Positions 7,621-16,573 are shown, numbered from the stretch's first letter. The stretch: 60,827 bases of DNA from Lentisphaerota bacterium (GCA_015061615.1 SUWE01000011.1:1-60827), one strand, 5' to 3'. Made by a program: numbers and translations. The notes: a model not told the origin generated them from the sequence alone.

Positions 7621-8861
7621 AAACACTTTTGAAAAATGTGATGCGGAACGGGGAAAAAACCTCGATACTTATCGAAAACGGCAAATTTGCCGCCATTGCT
7701 CCGGAATTATCCGCCGAAGGAGCCGATATCATTGATGCCGGCGGCAAACTTGCGGCGCTCCCGCCGTTTTACAATGCCCACAACCATGCGGCAATGACTC
7801 TTTTGCGCGGATATGCCGAAGATATGGAACTCTTTGACTGGCTGAGCAATCACATCTGGCCGGTGGAAGCAAAACTTTCTGCCGAAGATATTTATATCGG
7901 AACCAAACTTGCCGCTGTGGAAATGATCCGCTCCGGAACCGTCTACTTCAACGACTCCTACTGGCACCCCGAAGCCGCCTTGCGCGCTGTACAGGAAACC
8001 GGAATGCGCGCCACACTCGGCTTGCTTTATCTGGGCAATGTTTCCGATGATGCAAAAAGTGCCAACGCCGCATTGATCGAAGCGGCTGAGGGAGTCGATA
8101 CCGTCCGCGTTGCCCACACTCCGCATGCTATTTACACCGTGGATAAGCCGATGCTCCAAAGCATTGCAAAAATGATGGAAAGTGACGGCAGACAGGTACA
8201 TATCCATGTTTCTGAGACCGCAAAAGAGGTTGAGGACTGCCTGAAAGAACACGGTATGACTCCGGTGGAGTACCTCGACAGCCTCGGACTTGTCAATGAA
8301 CGTGCAATGCTTGCACACTGTGTTCATCTGACCGGACATGACCGGGAAATCATCGCCGCCAGAGGTGCGTATATTGCACATAATCCGGTTTCAAATATGA
8401 AACTTTGCAGCGGCATGTTCAATTTTGAAGCGGCGAAAAAAGCCGGATGCAAAATCGCCATCGGCACCGACGGAACGTCAAGCAACAACAATCTTTCCAT
8501 GATAGATGAAATGAAGTCCGCCGCCCTGACCGCCAAAGTCACCGCCGCTGTTCCGACAGCAGGTAAAACTGCCGATATCTTCCACGCCGCAACCGTCACC
8601 GGTGCTGAGTTTGCCGGAATGAACTCCGGAGCGATCGCCGTCGGCAAAGCCGCTGATATGATCCTTGTCGATCTGGAACACCCGGTGATGAGCGCCGGTT
8701 ACGACCTCATTGCCGACATGGTATATGCCGCCGACTCAAGCGTGATAAACTCTGTTATCTGCAACGGTAAATTCCTGATGCGTGACCGCATTATCCCCAA
8801 TGAAAGCGATATCATCGCCGAAGCAAGAGAAGTTTGCAGAAAAATCGCTTCGTGGCGCTGA
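7617..8861 (+). CDS. mtaD: S-adenosylhomocysteine/5'-methylthioadenosine deaminase-like amidohydrolase
   Basis: This 414-residue metal-dependent amidohydrolase belongs to the MtaD/SsnA/TrzN group, which deaminates the adenine ring of SAH, MTA and related nucleosides. The metal ligands are visible in order: HNH in NAHNHAAMTLLRG at about 53-65, HIHVSET at about 196, LAHCVHL near 233 and GTDGTSSNNN near 285. The length is normal. It overlaps the SAH hydrolase-like gene by ATGA and ends the operon, with a terminator about 40 bases on. The pair points to disposal of SAM by-products; why they sit behind murF-murE is not evident from sequence. Confidence 0.85.
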   Translation: MKTLLKNVMRNGEKTSILIENGKFAAIAPELSAEGADIIDAGGKLAALPPFYNAHNHAAMTLLRGYAEDMELFDWLSNHIWPVEAKLSAEDIYIGTKLAAVEMIRSGTVYFNDSYWHPEAALRAVQETGMRATLGLLYLGNVSDDAKSANAALIEAAEGVDTVRVAHTPHAIYTVDKPMLQSIAKMMESDGRQVHIHVSETAKEVEDCLKEHGMTPVEYLDSLGLVNERAMLAHCVHLTGHDREIIAARGAYIAHNPVSNMKLCSGMFNFEAAKKAGCKIAIGTDGTSSNNNLSMIDEMKSAALTAKVTAAVPTAGKTADIFHAATVTGAEFAGMNSGAIAVGKAADMILVDLEHPVMSAGYDLIADMVYAADSSVINSVICNGKFLMRDRIIPNESDIIAEAREVCRKIASWR

Positions 8862-8894
8862 AAGCAAATCAGACAAATCATTCAAAACAGAGAC

Positions 8895-8931
8895 AAAAAA
8901 AAAGAACCGGGAAATCGGTTCTCTTTTTTTT
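8895..8931. terminator. Bidirectional terminator between mtaD and rpsU
   Basis: GAACCG (8904-8909) pairs with CGGTTC (8916-8921). The stem is flanked by an A-run on the left and a T8 run on the right, so it works for mtaD (+) and rpsU (-). Confidence 0.85.
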
Positions 8932-8941
8932 GTACTGCTTA

Positions 8942-9109
8942 TCAGTGACGGCGCTGTTTGGCTTCGCGGCGTTTGATTTCGCTCGGCTTTTCGTAGTGAC
9001 GGCGATTACGCAGTTCTTTGAGGGTTCCCTCCTTGTCAAGCTTCTTTTTGAGCCGACGCAGAGCGCGGTCGATGACCTCACCTTTTTTGACACGGACTTC
9101 GGTATGCAT
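8942..9109 (-). CDS. rpsU: 30S ribosomal protein bS21
   Basis: A 55-residue gene encodes [20 protein letters not shown] followed by a Lys/Arg-rich remainder ending [10 protein letters not shown], the typical length and pattern of bS21. The sequence was read from the minus strand between 9109 (ATG) and 8942 (TGA). The ribosome-binding site is an unusual run, AAAGGGGGTGA (GGGGGTG at 9117-9123), seven bases upstream of the start. bS21 sits near the anti-Shine-Dalgarno end of 16S rRNA and aids initiation. The run contains GGGGTG, the complement of the hairpin loops of the RNA proposed at 53399-53549. It stands alone between the mtaD terminator and the thiamine pyrophosphokinase gene. Confidence 0.93.
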   Translation of the reverse strand: MHTEVRVKKGEVIDRALRRLKKKLDKEGTLKELRNRRHYEKPSEIKRREAKQRRH

Positions 9110-9174
9110 TGGGATTCACCCCCTTTCAACAGTTCAGAGTTAACAATATTTCTTAATATACCACCAAAACTCAA

Positions 9175-9807
9175 TCAATTCAAGCTGTTATACTTAAAAA
9201 ACAGCAAAATTGGCATATTTCCGGAGCTTCTGAGGAAAAAAGGAACAGTTTCGACCTCGTTGAGAGTTCCGGAGTACCACCATTTGAGCTGTAAATTTTC
9301 CAGAGGATATTTCAATCCGCAGGAAGTGATTTCGGCTGACGGGTCAAAGCTGAAGATGGATACCTGACTGCCGCAGGGCGCTTCAAAACTCCCCTCTTTG
9401 CAAAATGAGACAAAGTACCCGGTACCGGTATAAAGACGGCAGGCAGGGAACTCCATTGCCGCTTCAGCAAAGCGGCTGAGATTACCCAGAAGATGATCTT
9501 CCCTTGCTCCGGAGGCACCGAGGACGGCGGAAACGGCAAAGCCTTTTTCTTTGCAGAAGCGGAATGCTTTGGCAAGGTCGTTTGTCTCCTGCTCAAAGAA
9601 TTTAACAGCGCGGTCGGCAAAGCGGGATTTGGTTTCCGGCGAAACGCTGTCAAGGTCGCCGACGATCCAGTCAGGTTCGCGCCCGAAAGCAAGGAGCTTA
9701 TCCGCAGCTCCGTCACAGCAGACGACACACGAAGCGGATTTAAGCATATCAATTAAATGCGGCTGGCGTGGAAATTCGCCATCCGCAAGGATAATGACCT
9801 CGTTCAT
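9175..9807 (-). CDS. thiN: Thiamine pyrophosphokinase
   Basis: TPK transfers pyrophosphate from ATP to thiamine. The 210-residue product shows CCDGAADKLL near 32-41, DWIVGDLDSVSPET near 47-60 (the metal/ATP-binding GDLDS), QETNDLAKAF near 74 and LGASGAREDHLLGNLS near 97, all in family order. The start used is ATG 9807; an alternative GTG at 9813 overlaps the stop of the upstream pseudopilin gene as GTGA. Either way translation is coupled to the secretion operon, an unexpected place for a cofactor enzyme. No TPP riboswitch was recognised nearby. Confidence 0.85.
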   Translation of the reverse strand: MNEVIILADGEFPRQPHLIDMLKSASCVVCCDGAADKLLAFGREPDWIVGDLDSVSPETKSRFADRAVKFFEQETNDLAKAFRFCKEKGFAVSAVLGASGAREDHLLGNLSRFAEAAMEFPACRLYTGTGYFVSFCKEGSFEAPCGSQVSIFSFDPSAEITSCGLKYPLENLQLKWWYSGTLNEVETVPFFLRSSGNMPILLFFKYNSLN

Positions 9808-9809
9808 AA

Positions 9810-12800
9810 TCACAAATAACGTATATTTTTGACAGTGATTTTTCCGGTATCGGTATCGTGATGCAATTCGACGAACAACCGCACCTCTCCGGTAATTTCA
9901 TCAAAATAGATATTTTTACCGTGATCTGTTTTGTGAGCAGTCATATCAAATCTGCCCAGCTTACACTCTTTCACCGCGATTTGATCACTGTCGATCGAAG
10001 CGCTGTCGGTGTCGCCTGCAACTCCACTCAAATCATATTTTGCGGAGGGGTCTCCCGCATTGCGGACTTGCGTACCTTCGACATCACGGATACTCTGGGC
10101 TACGACAAGTATCTTGACAACTGTCGGACTCAAAGAATCAGCTGAAAGAAGATTTATCGTTTTACCGATAAGTTCTTCTTTGGCAACATCAGTTTCCTGC
10201 GTTGACTGGATGGTGGAGCTGAATGCACATGCCAGATTCAAACCGCCGGAAGTGGCGTAGTCAATGAATTTATGTCTGCCGCTGACCTCTTTACGGGCGG
10301 AATCAGCCAGAAAAGTGGTCACTATATCATTTGCCCCCGCCATGGAAATCTCCGCCGGAGAACCTGTCTCGTCAAGGAACTTACCTGTTGTTGCATCACG
10401 GGTAGTGTTGTTAATAAAGTCAGCAGGCTTTTCACCATATTGCAATCCGGCAAAAAGCGCCTGAATAATGGCTTTATTTCCTGCCTCGTAATCGGTGAAT
10501 CCGGCGGCGTTTTTGCGCAAACGGTTGACATTGATCTTACCGTAAGATCTGATACGGTCAGTCATCTTTATCTGCTGCAATATGGCACCGTCACCGTTGG
10601 CATAGGAACTGCCGGCGACACCCTCATTCCACGAATCAGCCGTTTCATGCTGTTTGAAGTTGACAGATTTTGCAGATTTCAGATTGAGAGTCTGCCACTT
10701 TGCCGCACGGTGGATGAAACCGATCTCCCACGGACTCATCATCGGAGCATTGCGGATAACAGCGGTGGAAATGCGATCATTTTTTCCTGAACCTTTATAC
10801 GCAGGCTCGGCTGCAGTTTCCCAATCCATTGCAACGTTTTCAGGATCACTGCCGCGGGGATTCTGCGGATTGGTCAACGCAGTGGATGAGTAATTGATCG
10901 CATCTGCATTCCAAACCTTATTTTCTGCGATGACAGCCGAATCATTCAGATGTGTTTCCGGATTGGTGAAATCCTCAAGCTCTGCGACCTCTGTCCCGGC
11001 AGCATACCAATCACCCTTGTTCAAATTCTGACGGGGATCGATATTACGGATACCGCTCAATGCAAATCCTGCGATTTTGTTACCTACAGATACAAGATTC
11101 AATATTTTTTCATAACCGGTAACCCAATTCCAAGCCAAACGGTTTTCAAATTTTTTCACAAAATCCACACCGAACTCACTTTTTGCGGGATCAGACGGTT
11201 TCAACGCAAGAACCATACGCGACGGATTGTAAGCGATTTCAGAAACCCGGATCTCCTGAAATTCAACTTCAGTCGGCTGAACGGAAACTGCGACTTCTGA
11301 CTTGAACTCACCTTTCACCGCCTCTTCCAGCTCACTTACAGCGCCGCTGCCGGTGTCAGAAGAGCTTTTGGTCAACTCAACACCATTTTTCTTTGCTCCT
11401 GATGCAGCATCAAAAAGATCATCCTTATTCAAATCAAAATAAAATGCGTTTGTTGTTGACAACGCTTCATCATTGCTGAGAGCCTGCCAGAAATTCCCCG
11501 TACCGTCAACGGAATATTTGGTCGGATACGGCTTGCCGCCGCTGTTATTTTTTACATCATCGGCGGAAAATTCCACAGGAGCGACCTTGTCACTGCCGGC
11601 GACAGCTCCAAATTTCTTCCAGTTTCTGCCTTTGATACTCAAAAGATCATTCAAAATCGTCAAATCATCCGCACCTGCTGACGGTTTATTCAATTCATCC
11701 AGCAGAATATCGCAGGTAACGGTTTTTTCAACTTTACCTTCAGGCACGCTGTCATCTTTCACACTGTATTTGAATGTAACGCCTTTGATCAGTATCTTTT
11801 TCATCTTGAATGAAAAATCCATCTGACCGAAATCGGCATAAGCATTCAATGAGCTGTATTCAGTGCCAAGCTCAAAATCATACATATTGCAAAGTTTGAT
11901 CATCGGAGATGCTTTGATCTGTGCCTGCAGCAAAAATTTTCCGGCATAAGTACCATCATCCTGTTTGACCGCTTTGATCACAGTAGAGGCGGAATCGCTG
12001 GAAACCAGACCGAAATTCATTCCAAGCTCATACAGATAAGGTGTCTTTTCGTTACCGGTATAAAGCGGTTCGGTAAATGGCGTACCGTCATCATACACAG
12101 GCGCAGCACTCCACATGCCGCTCATCCACTTGTCTGCGGCGACATCAGATGTCGGAACGCTGTCGGCATCACAATAATCGTTGAAGTTGGCAGCGATCTG
12201 TTTACGCAATCCGGCAAGATCAGCGAAAGTTCCGCTGACATTACCGATGCGGCGCAGAAACGGCAGACCGTTTATCAGATCTTTGCCAAGCAGCCAGGAG
12301 TCGTAGTTTTTGTCTTTCGGAGCATCCTGAAATCCGTCAAGATTGCTCAAGCTGTCCTTGGTCAGAAGTTTGATTGCATTTTCGCTGTTAAAATCAGTTG
12401 ATGCCAGCTTGAACCGGGCATACCATTGATCGTCGCCGGTATATTCTTCTTTCCAATCAACGCCGTTGCTCAATTCGGAAATATTGAAACGCGCAAGGGT
12501 GTAATATCCATCGGAATACGCTTCAAGACTGTACGGCTCAGGCTCCCACATGGAACCGGTCCCGTAAAGAAACCAGCGGTCGATCCAACGCTTCTTTTTA
12601 TAGTCAGTCGCATTCAAAGCAGTATAAAGTGTCTCATAAGTATCATATTTGACGTTTTCAGGATTCGTACCCGGGTCAGTGGGAATACCCTTGAACGGAG
12701 AATCATCGGCAGTATTCAGATAAACTTCGTCGATTTCTCTGCCCCAGCGGTTTTCATTCGGGATATAATCTGAATCTTTTTCATCCATCGGCAGATAACC

Positions 12801-13367
12801 GCGCAGAAAAGCCGATGCACGGATATCCGCCGGCAGACCGATGACCTGCCATGCGGCACGACCGATGATCCTTTTATCACCACCATCTTTGCCATTGGTA
12901 AAAAACACCCAGCTGCCGGGCCAGTTTCCATCGGAAAAAAGCTGATTGAACCTTTCTGCTTCTTTCTTTGAAATAAGTGAACCGTCAAGAGGAAAAGTCA
13001 GAAGTGAATCTTTTGTCAGCAATGCATCGGTGATTTTCTCTCCACTGGAAGCATCCACAGAAAGAGAGTCACTGTTCTTGTACTTTGCAAAGCTGTAAAT
13101 GGTATCAAAGGATTCAGGGAATGACTTGCCCTCATTCTTTACCGCAAAATCCTGGGAAAAAAGAGTCAGTGAGGTAATCGCCCTGCTTACAGCAGATAAC
13201 GCAAACATACGCGCCTGAGTACGGCCGCTGTTGTTTTCCGCTGAACGGCGGTAATTTACCGCATTACCGATAAATGCCATACCTATCATCAGCAACAGTG
13301 CCAACAGACCGATGGCAAAGACCAATGCCATACCGCTTTCATTACTGCGCAAATTTTTATTCATCAT
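9810..13367 (-). CDS. Very large PilX/GspK-like pilin-associated protein
   Basis: The 1185-residue product begins with a short basic segment and then SGMALVFAIGLLALLLMIG from residue 11, a single hydrophobic helix like that of PilX and GspK minor pseudopilins. A segment rich in Ser, Arg and Ala follows (RRSAENNSGRTQARMFALSA), as in those families. GspK is usually about 300-350 residues, so this protein is over three times longer. The remainder is a hydrophilic, Asp/Asn-rich exported region with no repeat recognised. The start follows AGGAGTTGA and overlaps the upstream gene (ATGA). It is the fourth gene of the pseudopilin operon and probably caps a type II secretion or type IV pilus-like filament. 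Confidence 0.7.
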   Translation of the reverse strand: MMNKNLRSNESGMALVFAIGLLALLLMIGMAFIGNAVNYRRSAENNSGRTQARMFALSAVSRAITSLTLFSQDFAVKNEGKSFPESFDTIYSFAKYKNSDSLSVDASSGEKITDALLTKDSLLTFPLDGSLISKKEAERFNQLFSDGNWPGSWVFFTNGKDGGDKRIIGRAAWQVIGLPADIRASAFLRGYLPMDEKDSDYIPNENRWGREIDEVYLNTADDSPFKGIPTDPGTNPENVKYDTYETLYTALNATDYKKKRWIDRWFLYGTGSMWEPEPYSLEAYSDGYYTLARFNISELSNGVDWKEEYTGDDQWYARFKLASTDFNSENAIKLLTKDSLSNLDGFQDAPKDKNYDSWLLGKDLINGLPFLRRIGNVSGTFADLAGLRKQIAANFNDYCDADSVPTSDVAADKWMSGMWSAAPVYDDGTPFTEPLYTGNEKTPYLYELGMNFGLVSSDSASTVIKAVKQDDGTYAGKFLLQAQIKASPMIKLCNMYDFELGTEYSSLNAYADFGQMDFSFKMKKILIKGVTFKYSVKDDSVPEGKVEKTVTCDILLDELNKPSAGADDLTILNDLLSIKGRNWKKFGAVAGSDKVAPVEFSADDVKNNSGGKPYPTKYSVDGTGNFWQALSNDEALSTTNAFYFDLNKDDLFDAASGAKKNGVELTKSSSDTGSGAVSELEEAVKGEFKSEVAVSVQPTEVEFQEIRVSEIAYNPSRMVLALKPSDPAKSEFGVDFVKKFENRLAWNWVTGYEKILNLVSVGNKIAGFALSGIRNIDPRQNLNKGDWYAAGTEVAELEDFTNPETHLNDSAVIAENKVWNADAINYSSTALTNPQNPRGSDPENVAMDWETAAEPAYKGSGKNDRISTAVIRNAPMMSPWEIGFIHRAAKWQTLNLKSAKSVNFKQHETADSWNEGVAGSSYANGDGAILQQIKMTDRIRSYGKINVNRLRKNAAGFTDYEAGNKAIIQALFAGLQYGEKPADFINNTTRDATTGKFLDETGSPAEISMAGANDIVTTFLADSARKEVSGRHKFIDYATSGGLNLACAFSSTIQSTQETDVAKEELIGKTINLLSADSLSPTVVKILVVAQSIRDVEGTQVRNAGDPSAKYDLSGVAGDTDSASIDSDQIAVKECKLGRFDMTAHKTDHGKNIYFDEITGEVRLFVELHHDTDTGKITVKNIRYL

Positions 13368-14287
13368 TCAACTCCTTTCTTGCCCAAAAGCACTGCCCGG
13401 CGGAAAGTATAACCGTATTCTTCAAAAATATCATCTTTTCCAGTATAATCAGCCTTGTGACCGTCGGGGGCAAGCTGCCATTTTCTGAAATTATCTTTGC
13501 TGTCCAGAACCTTCAACTCGATTTCCAGAAGGTACGGGGCATAATTATGCGTCCCGTTGGACGACGCTTTCATGCCGGAAGATGTTCCGGTCAGATAATG
13601 TCCTTTCAGTTTGAAACCGATCACATTTTCAATGATATCGACCGTTACCGCATCAATTTTGGCACCGTCAACAGAAACACTTTCGTGATTGCCCAGACTG
13701 TCCTTTTCAAGCTCGGTAAAAACTTTATTCACATGGGTTACTGCATCGGTGCGATAAAATATTTTCTGTCCGGAGCGTCTGTTTTTTTCGTCATTCAAAT
13801 ATGACGGGAAAAGCTGACCGTAAAAACTGTTGGTCTTATGTCCCTTGAACAGCAGCATCTGCAACGTACCGCTGCATTTGTGCTTCTTGCAGAATTTACC
13901 ATCTTCCACATCACAGCTGCCGTCGACACATCCGGAAGACGGGTTCGGATCGACCAGAATGTACTTTTCAAAACGCCGGGAGTGTGAATTGCTTCCCGGC
14001 AGACGGCGGTTGCTGACAAGCCAGATGGAATCAGCTTTGTCATCAGCACTTTCCAAAGTCATCTCAAACGGTTCATGATGATGATAATTCAATGTCTGAA
14101 AAGATGATGCAAGAATTTCCATTGCAATTCGCGCCGAGGCAAAAGTATCGGTTTTCTGCTCACTGCGCAACCACAAATTCTGCGCTCCGGTAAAGAGACG
14201 TATGGAAAGCATCAGCAATATACTGAACACCGCCATCGCCGCCAACAGCTCAATCAGTGTAAACTTTTTTACAGCATATTTTTTCAC
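13364..14287 (-). CDS. Prepilin-type protein, GspJ/PilW-like
   Basis: The 307-residue protein has a type III signal peptide: basic leader, then FTLIELLAAMAVFSILLML with Phe at +1 and Glu at +5 of the mature protein. The residue at -1 is Lys instead of the usual Gly. The region after the helix (SARIAMEILASSFQT) resembles GspJ/PilW. The start is GTG at 14287, supported by AGGTGATAAC just before it. There is an internal Cys-rich patch (CVDGSCDVEDGKFCKKHKCS, about residue 117-136), unusual for a pseudopilin and possibly disulphide-bonded. It sits between the GspI-like gene and the PilX/GspK-like gene, the H-I-J-K order of type II secretion operons. Confidence 0.75.
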   Translation of the reverse strand: MKKYAVKKFTLIELLAAMAVFSILLMLSIRLFTGAQNLWLRSEQKTDTFASARIAMEILASSFQTLNYHHHEPFEMTLESADDKADSIWLVSNRRLPGSNSHSRRFEKYILVDPNPSSGCVDGSCDVEDGKFCKKHKCSGTLQMLLFKGHKTNSFYGQLFPSYLNDEKNRRSGQKIFYRTDAVTHVNKVFTELEKDSLGNHESVSVDGAKIDAVTVDIIENVIGFKLKGHYLTGTSSGMKASSNGTHNYAPYLLEIELKVLDSKDNFRKWQLAPDGHKADYTGKDDIFEEYGYTFRRAVLLGKKGVE

Positions 14288-14295
14288 GTTATCAC

Positions 14296-15000
14296 CTACG
14301 GCGTTTTATACAATTCATATTTTTCGTTGAATATCTCAAAGCGGAAATAGGATTTTTCCCGTTCTTCCTCCTTCCGGTCACCCGGATAACTGATTTCGAC
14401 GACCAGCGGCAGAGCTACCTTTTTCAAGTCAGCAACCGGTTTGATAATGACCTCATTGGTATCTGGGTCCTTATACCCCCCCGACACGGAACCGACACTT
14501 TCTACAAGTTTCTGATCACCGTCAGTAGTATATATGAACATTTCATCTGTAAGGTCATCTTCGATATACACTTTGGCGATCGCAGTAAAATCGGCATAAC
14601 GGCTGCCGGACGGACCGGAAAGGTGACGGACAAGGTAAATCCCGTCGTCATCGGTTTCTTTGAATGTCCAGTCTTCATCTTCATCCCAATCAATATTTCC
14701 GTCGGGACCACCGGGGTCATCGCCCAAAGCACCATAGGTTTTCAGCGTTACTTCATTACCCTTGCGGTCACGGACGACCATGCCATCGGCATCAGCATAG
14801 AGTGATATGTTCGCGCGCAACTGGGAAATCAGCAATTCGGCAACGTCTGCCACACTGTTTTCGGCAATGGCACTGCGGTGATTGCTCAACCCCGCAGGGA
14901 ACAGGACAAATACACTGGTCATACCAAGCGCCAGTATCACCACCGCCAGCAGGATTTCAACCAGATTGAACTTGAAAGTTTTTACTGAGTTTTTCATCAT
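14296..15000 (-). CDS. Prepilin-type protein, GspI/PilV-like
   Basis: The 234-residue product has the prepilin signal FNLVEILLAVVILALGM after a short basic leader. Glu is at +5 and Lys, not Gly, at -1. The FNLVE form departs from the common FTLIE. The segment after the helix, VFVLFPAGLSNHRSAIAENS, resembles PilV/GspI-type minor pseudopilins. Translation starts at 15000 after GGAGGATGGTGA and overlaps the upstream gene's stop (ATGA). It is probably one of the tip pseudopilins, processed by a prepilin peptidase that is not encoded in this window. Confidence 0.75.
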   Translation of the reverse strand: MMKNSVKTFKFNLVEILLAVVILALGMTSVFVLFPAGLSNHRSAIAENSVADVAELLISQLRANISLYADADGMVVRDRKGNEVTLKTYGALGDDPGGPDGNIDWDEDEDWTFKETDDDGIYLVRHLSGPSGSRYADFTAIAKVYIEDDLTDEMFIYTTDGDQKLVESVGSVSGGYKDPDTNEVIIKPVADLKKVALPLVVEISYPGDRKEEEREKSYFRFEIFNEKYELYKTP

Positions 15001-15773
15001 TCACCATCCTCCATCGGCAGATGCACCACTTTTCCTGTAAGCGGATTAAGTTTCAACATCACAAAGTTGTCAACATTGGTATAGTCATACTGATCTCCGT
15101 TGACTCTGGCTTCGGTAAAAAACATTATCAGAGGAACACCGTCGCCGACACATCCGGAAGCCGGATCAAAGATGATCCCCCGCAAATTTGCCGTTTTGAT
15201 ACTGTCAACATCCGGATCGGATGATCCGTCGATCTCGATTTTTACAGTCGCATTCTCGCCGCCGGTAAATGCCTTTGACACACTCTTTTCCAAACCGGCA
15301 GCAGCTCCCGATGGAGTTTTTTTAAGATCGCTGAGCGAAAGCAGCTCTCCCTTGAAATCCGCTTCATCGTTCAGCCAGTTTCTCCGTTTCTGGATGCCGA
15401 CAAGCATGGCGCCGTCGACCATATTGCTCCACGCAGAACCGGGAACCCAGCCGTTGAATATCCATTTGCCGTCAGCATTCATTTTCACAAACGCGAAACG
15501 GAATCCGCCGTTGCAGAAGGATTTCAGTTTGGAATCGGTGATCTCAGTGCTGTAACACGCCGGTAAAATCATTGCGACATATTTTCCGGAAGCGACAGCT
15601 TTGGACTGCGCCATTTCCATACCGGTCTTGAAATTTGATGCCATCTGATCGACTTTACTGCCGACCATCATCCGGCTGAATGCCGGGGCGAAAAGCGTTA
15701 TAAGAACCGACAGCAATGCTATAACTGCCAGCAATTCTATAAGCGTAAATCGACTTTTTTTGAACTTTTTCAT
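14997..15773 (-). CDS. Prepilin-type protein, GspH-like
   Basis: The first gene of the pseudopilin operon encodes 258 residues starting with the prepilin signal SRFTLIELLAVIALLSVLIT (Glu at +5, Arg at -1). The stretch MASNFKTGMEMAQSKAVASG about 40 residues in is the typical GspH/FimT pattern in which the helix leads into 'AR..A...g'. The start lies after GAGGT and about 35 bases behind a clear promoter. Members H, I, J and a K-like protein are present but no major GspG, ATPase or inner-membrane platform, so the rest of the machine must be encoded elsewhere. Confidence 0.78.
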   Translation of the reverse strand: MKKFKKSRFTLIELLAVIALLSVLITLFAPAFSRMMVGSKVDQMASNFKTGMEMAQSKAVASGKYVAMILPACYSTEITDSKLKSFCNGGFRFAFVKMNADGKWIFNGWVPGSAWSNMVDGAMLVGIQKRRNWLNDEADFKGELLSLSDLKKTPSGAAAGLEKSVSKAFTGGENATVKIEIDGSSDPDVDSIKTANLRGIIFDPASGCVGDGVPLIMFFTEARVNGDQYDYTNVDNFVMLKLNPLTGKVVHLPMEDGE

Positions 15774-15809
15774 AGCTGTACCTCGTACATTACCCTTAAT
15801 GCCGGAGAT

Positions 15810-15838
15810 ACTATAATCTGCAATCGGGATTTTTTCAA
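15810..15838 (-). promoter_or_regulatory. Promoter of the pseudopilin-thiN operon
   Basis: On the minus strand TTGAAA (15833-15838) and TATAGT (15810-15815) are 17 bases apart, shortly before the GspH-like start codon at 15773. Confidence 0.75.
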
Positions 15839-15877
15839 CAGATTTTTCTGGCGGAAATGAAAAAAAATAAGATTTTT

Positions 15878-16573
15878 TTAATATTTGCCGTATTCGGAGT
15901 GGTAAAATGCCCGGTATTCCGCATCTTTTTCCGCACTCAAGCCAAACTCGCAGAGAAAGCGCTGAAGGTCCCCTTCTTTACTGAAGCGGCGGCTCTTTTT
16001 CTCAGAAACGACCGAAGCAAGGTCGATCCAGACTATTTCCATTTTTCCGCCGTCATCAAGCTTGAACATCTCGTTGCGCGGATGAAAACAGCCATGCACC
16101 AACCCCGCCTTATGCAGTTTGGCAAGATACGAAAGGTTGCGACGGATAAATTCATCTTTAAGCTCTGCATCACACTCACTCTGACAAAACTCATTGCCGT
16201 CGCGGAATCCTTCAAGATAACGGGTGACAAAAAACGCCTCTTCCAATTTGACAAATTTGCGTTTTTCACCCAGCGCGACCACCTCCGCTGCAGGTATTCC
16301 CGCATCTGCGGTCAACTTGAAACCCAGAAACTCCCGATATGCCAATGACGGACGCAGAAAATAACGGAAGAACCGCTTTTCCGCATATCTTTTGAAAACG
16401 ACTGAATACTCCAATCCGCTTACTTCCGGCGTTACCAGCAGACACTCCTTGTGGCGGGTGCGATAGATGACTTTGCAGTATCTCAAGCCGCCGTTGAGCA
16501 ATCCGGGCAGAACCGGAGCAAAATCATCTTTTGCATGAGACCAGCTGCGGATAAAGGAATTATTGATGGGCAT
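15878..16573 (-). CDS. LPS core/Kdo kinase-like protein with altered catalytic loop
   Basis: The 231-residue product has the small protein-kinase fold of the WaaP/KdkA/InaA group, which phosphorylates sugars of the LPS core. SVVFKRYAEKRFF holds a plausible ATP-binding Lys near residue 60, and EAFFVTRYLEG is the hinge. LVHGCFHPRNEMF at about 160 is the catalytic loop and EIVWIDLAS the metal-binding Asp. In the catalytic loop the Asp expected in 'HGDLHPxN' is Cys, so activity is doubtful or the enzyme uses another base. The gene lies just downstream of the tRNA-Thr gene on the same strand and may share its transcript. Confidence 0.6.
   Translation of the reverse strand: MPINNSFIRSWSHAKDDFAPVLPGLLNGGLRYCKVIYRTRHKECLLVTPEVSGLEYSVVFKRYAEKRFFRYFLRPSLAYREFLGFKLTADAGIPAAEVVALGEKRKFVKLEEAFFVTRYLEGFRDGNEFCQSECDAELKDEFIRRNLSYLAKLHKAGLVHGCFHPRNEMFKLDDGGKMEIVWIDLASVVSEKKSRRFSKEGDLQRFLCEFGLSAEKDAEYRAFYHSEYGKY

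Noticed and set aside
8878..9174. 98-residue minus-strand frame around rpsU
   Set aside because: The true rpsU frame (9109-8942) is a different one and gives an exact bS21-like protein; the longer frame has no family match.
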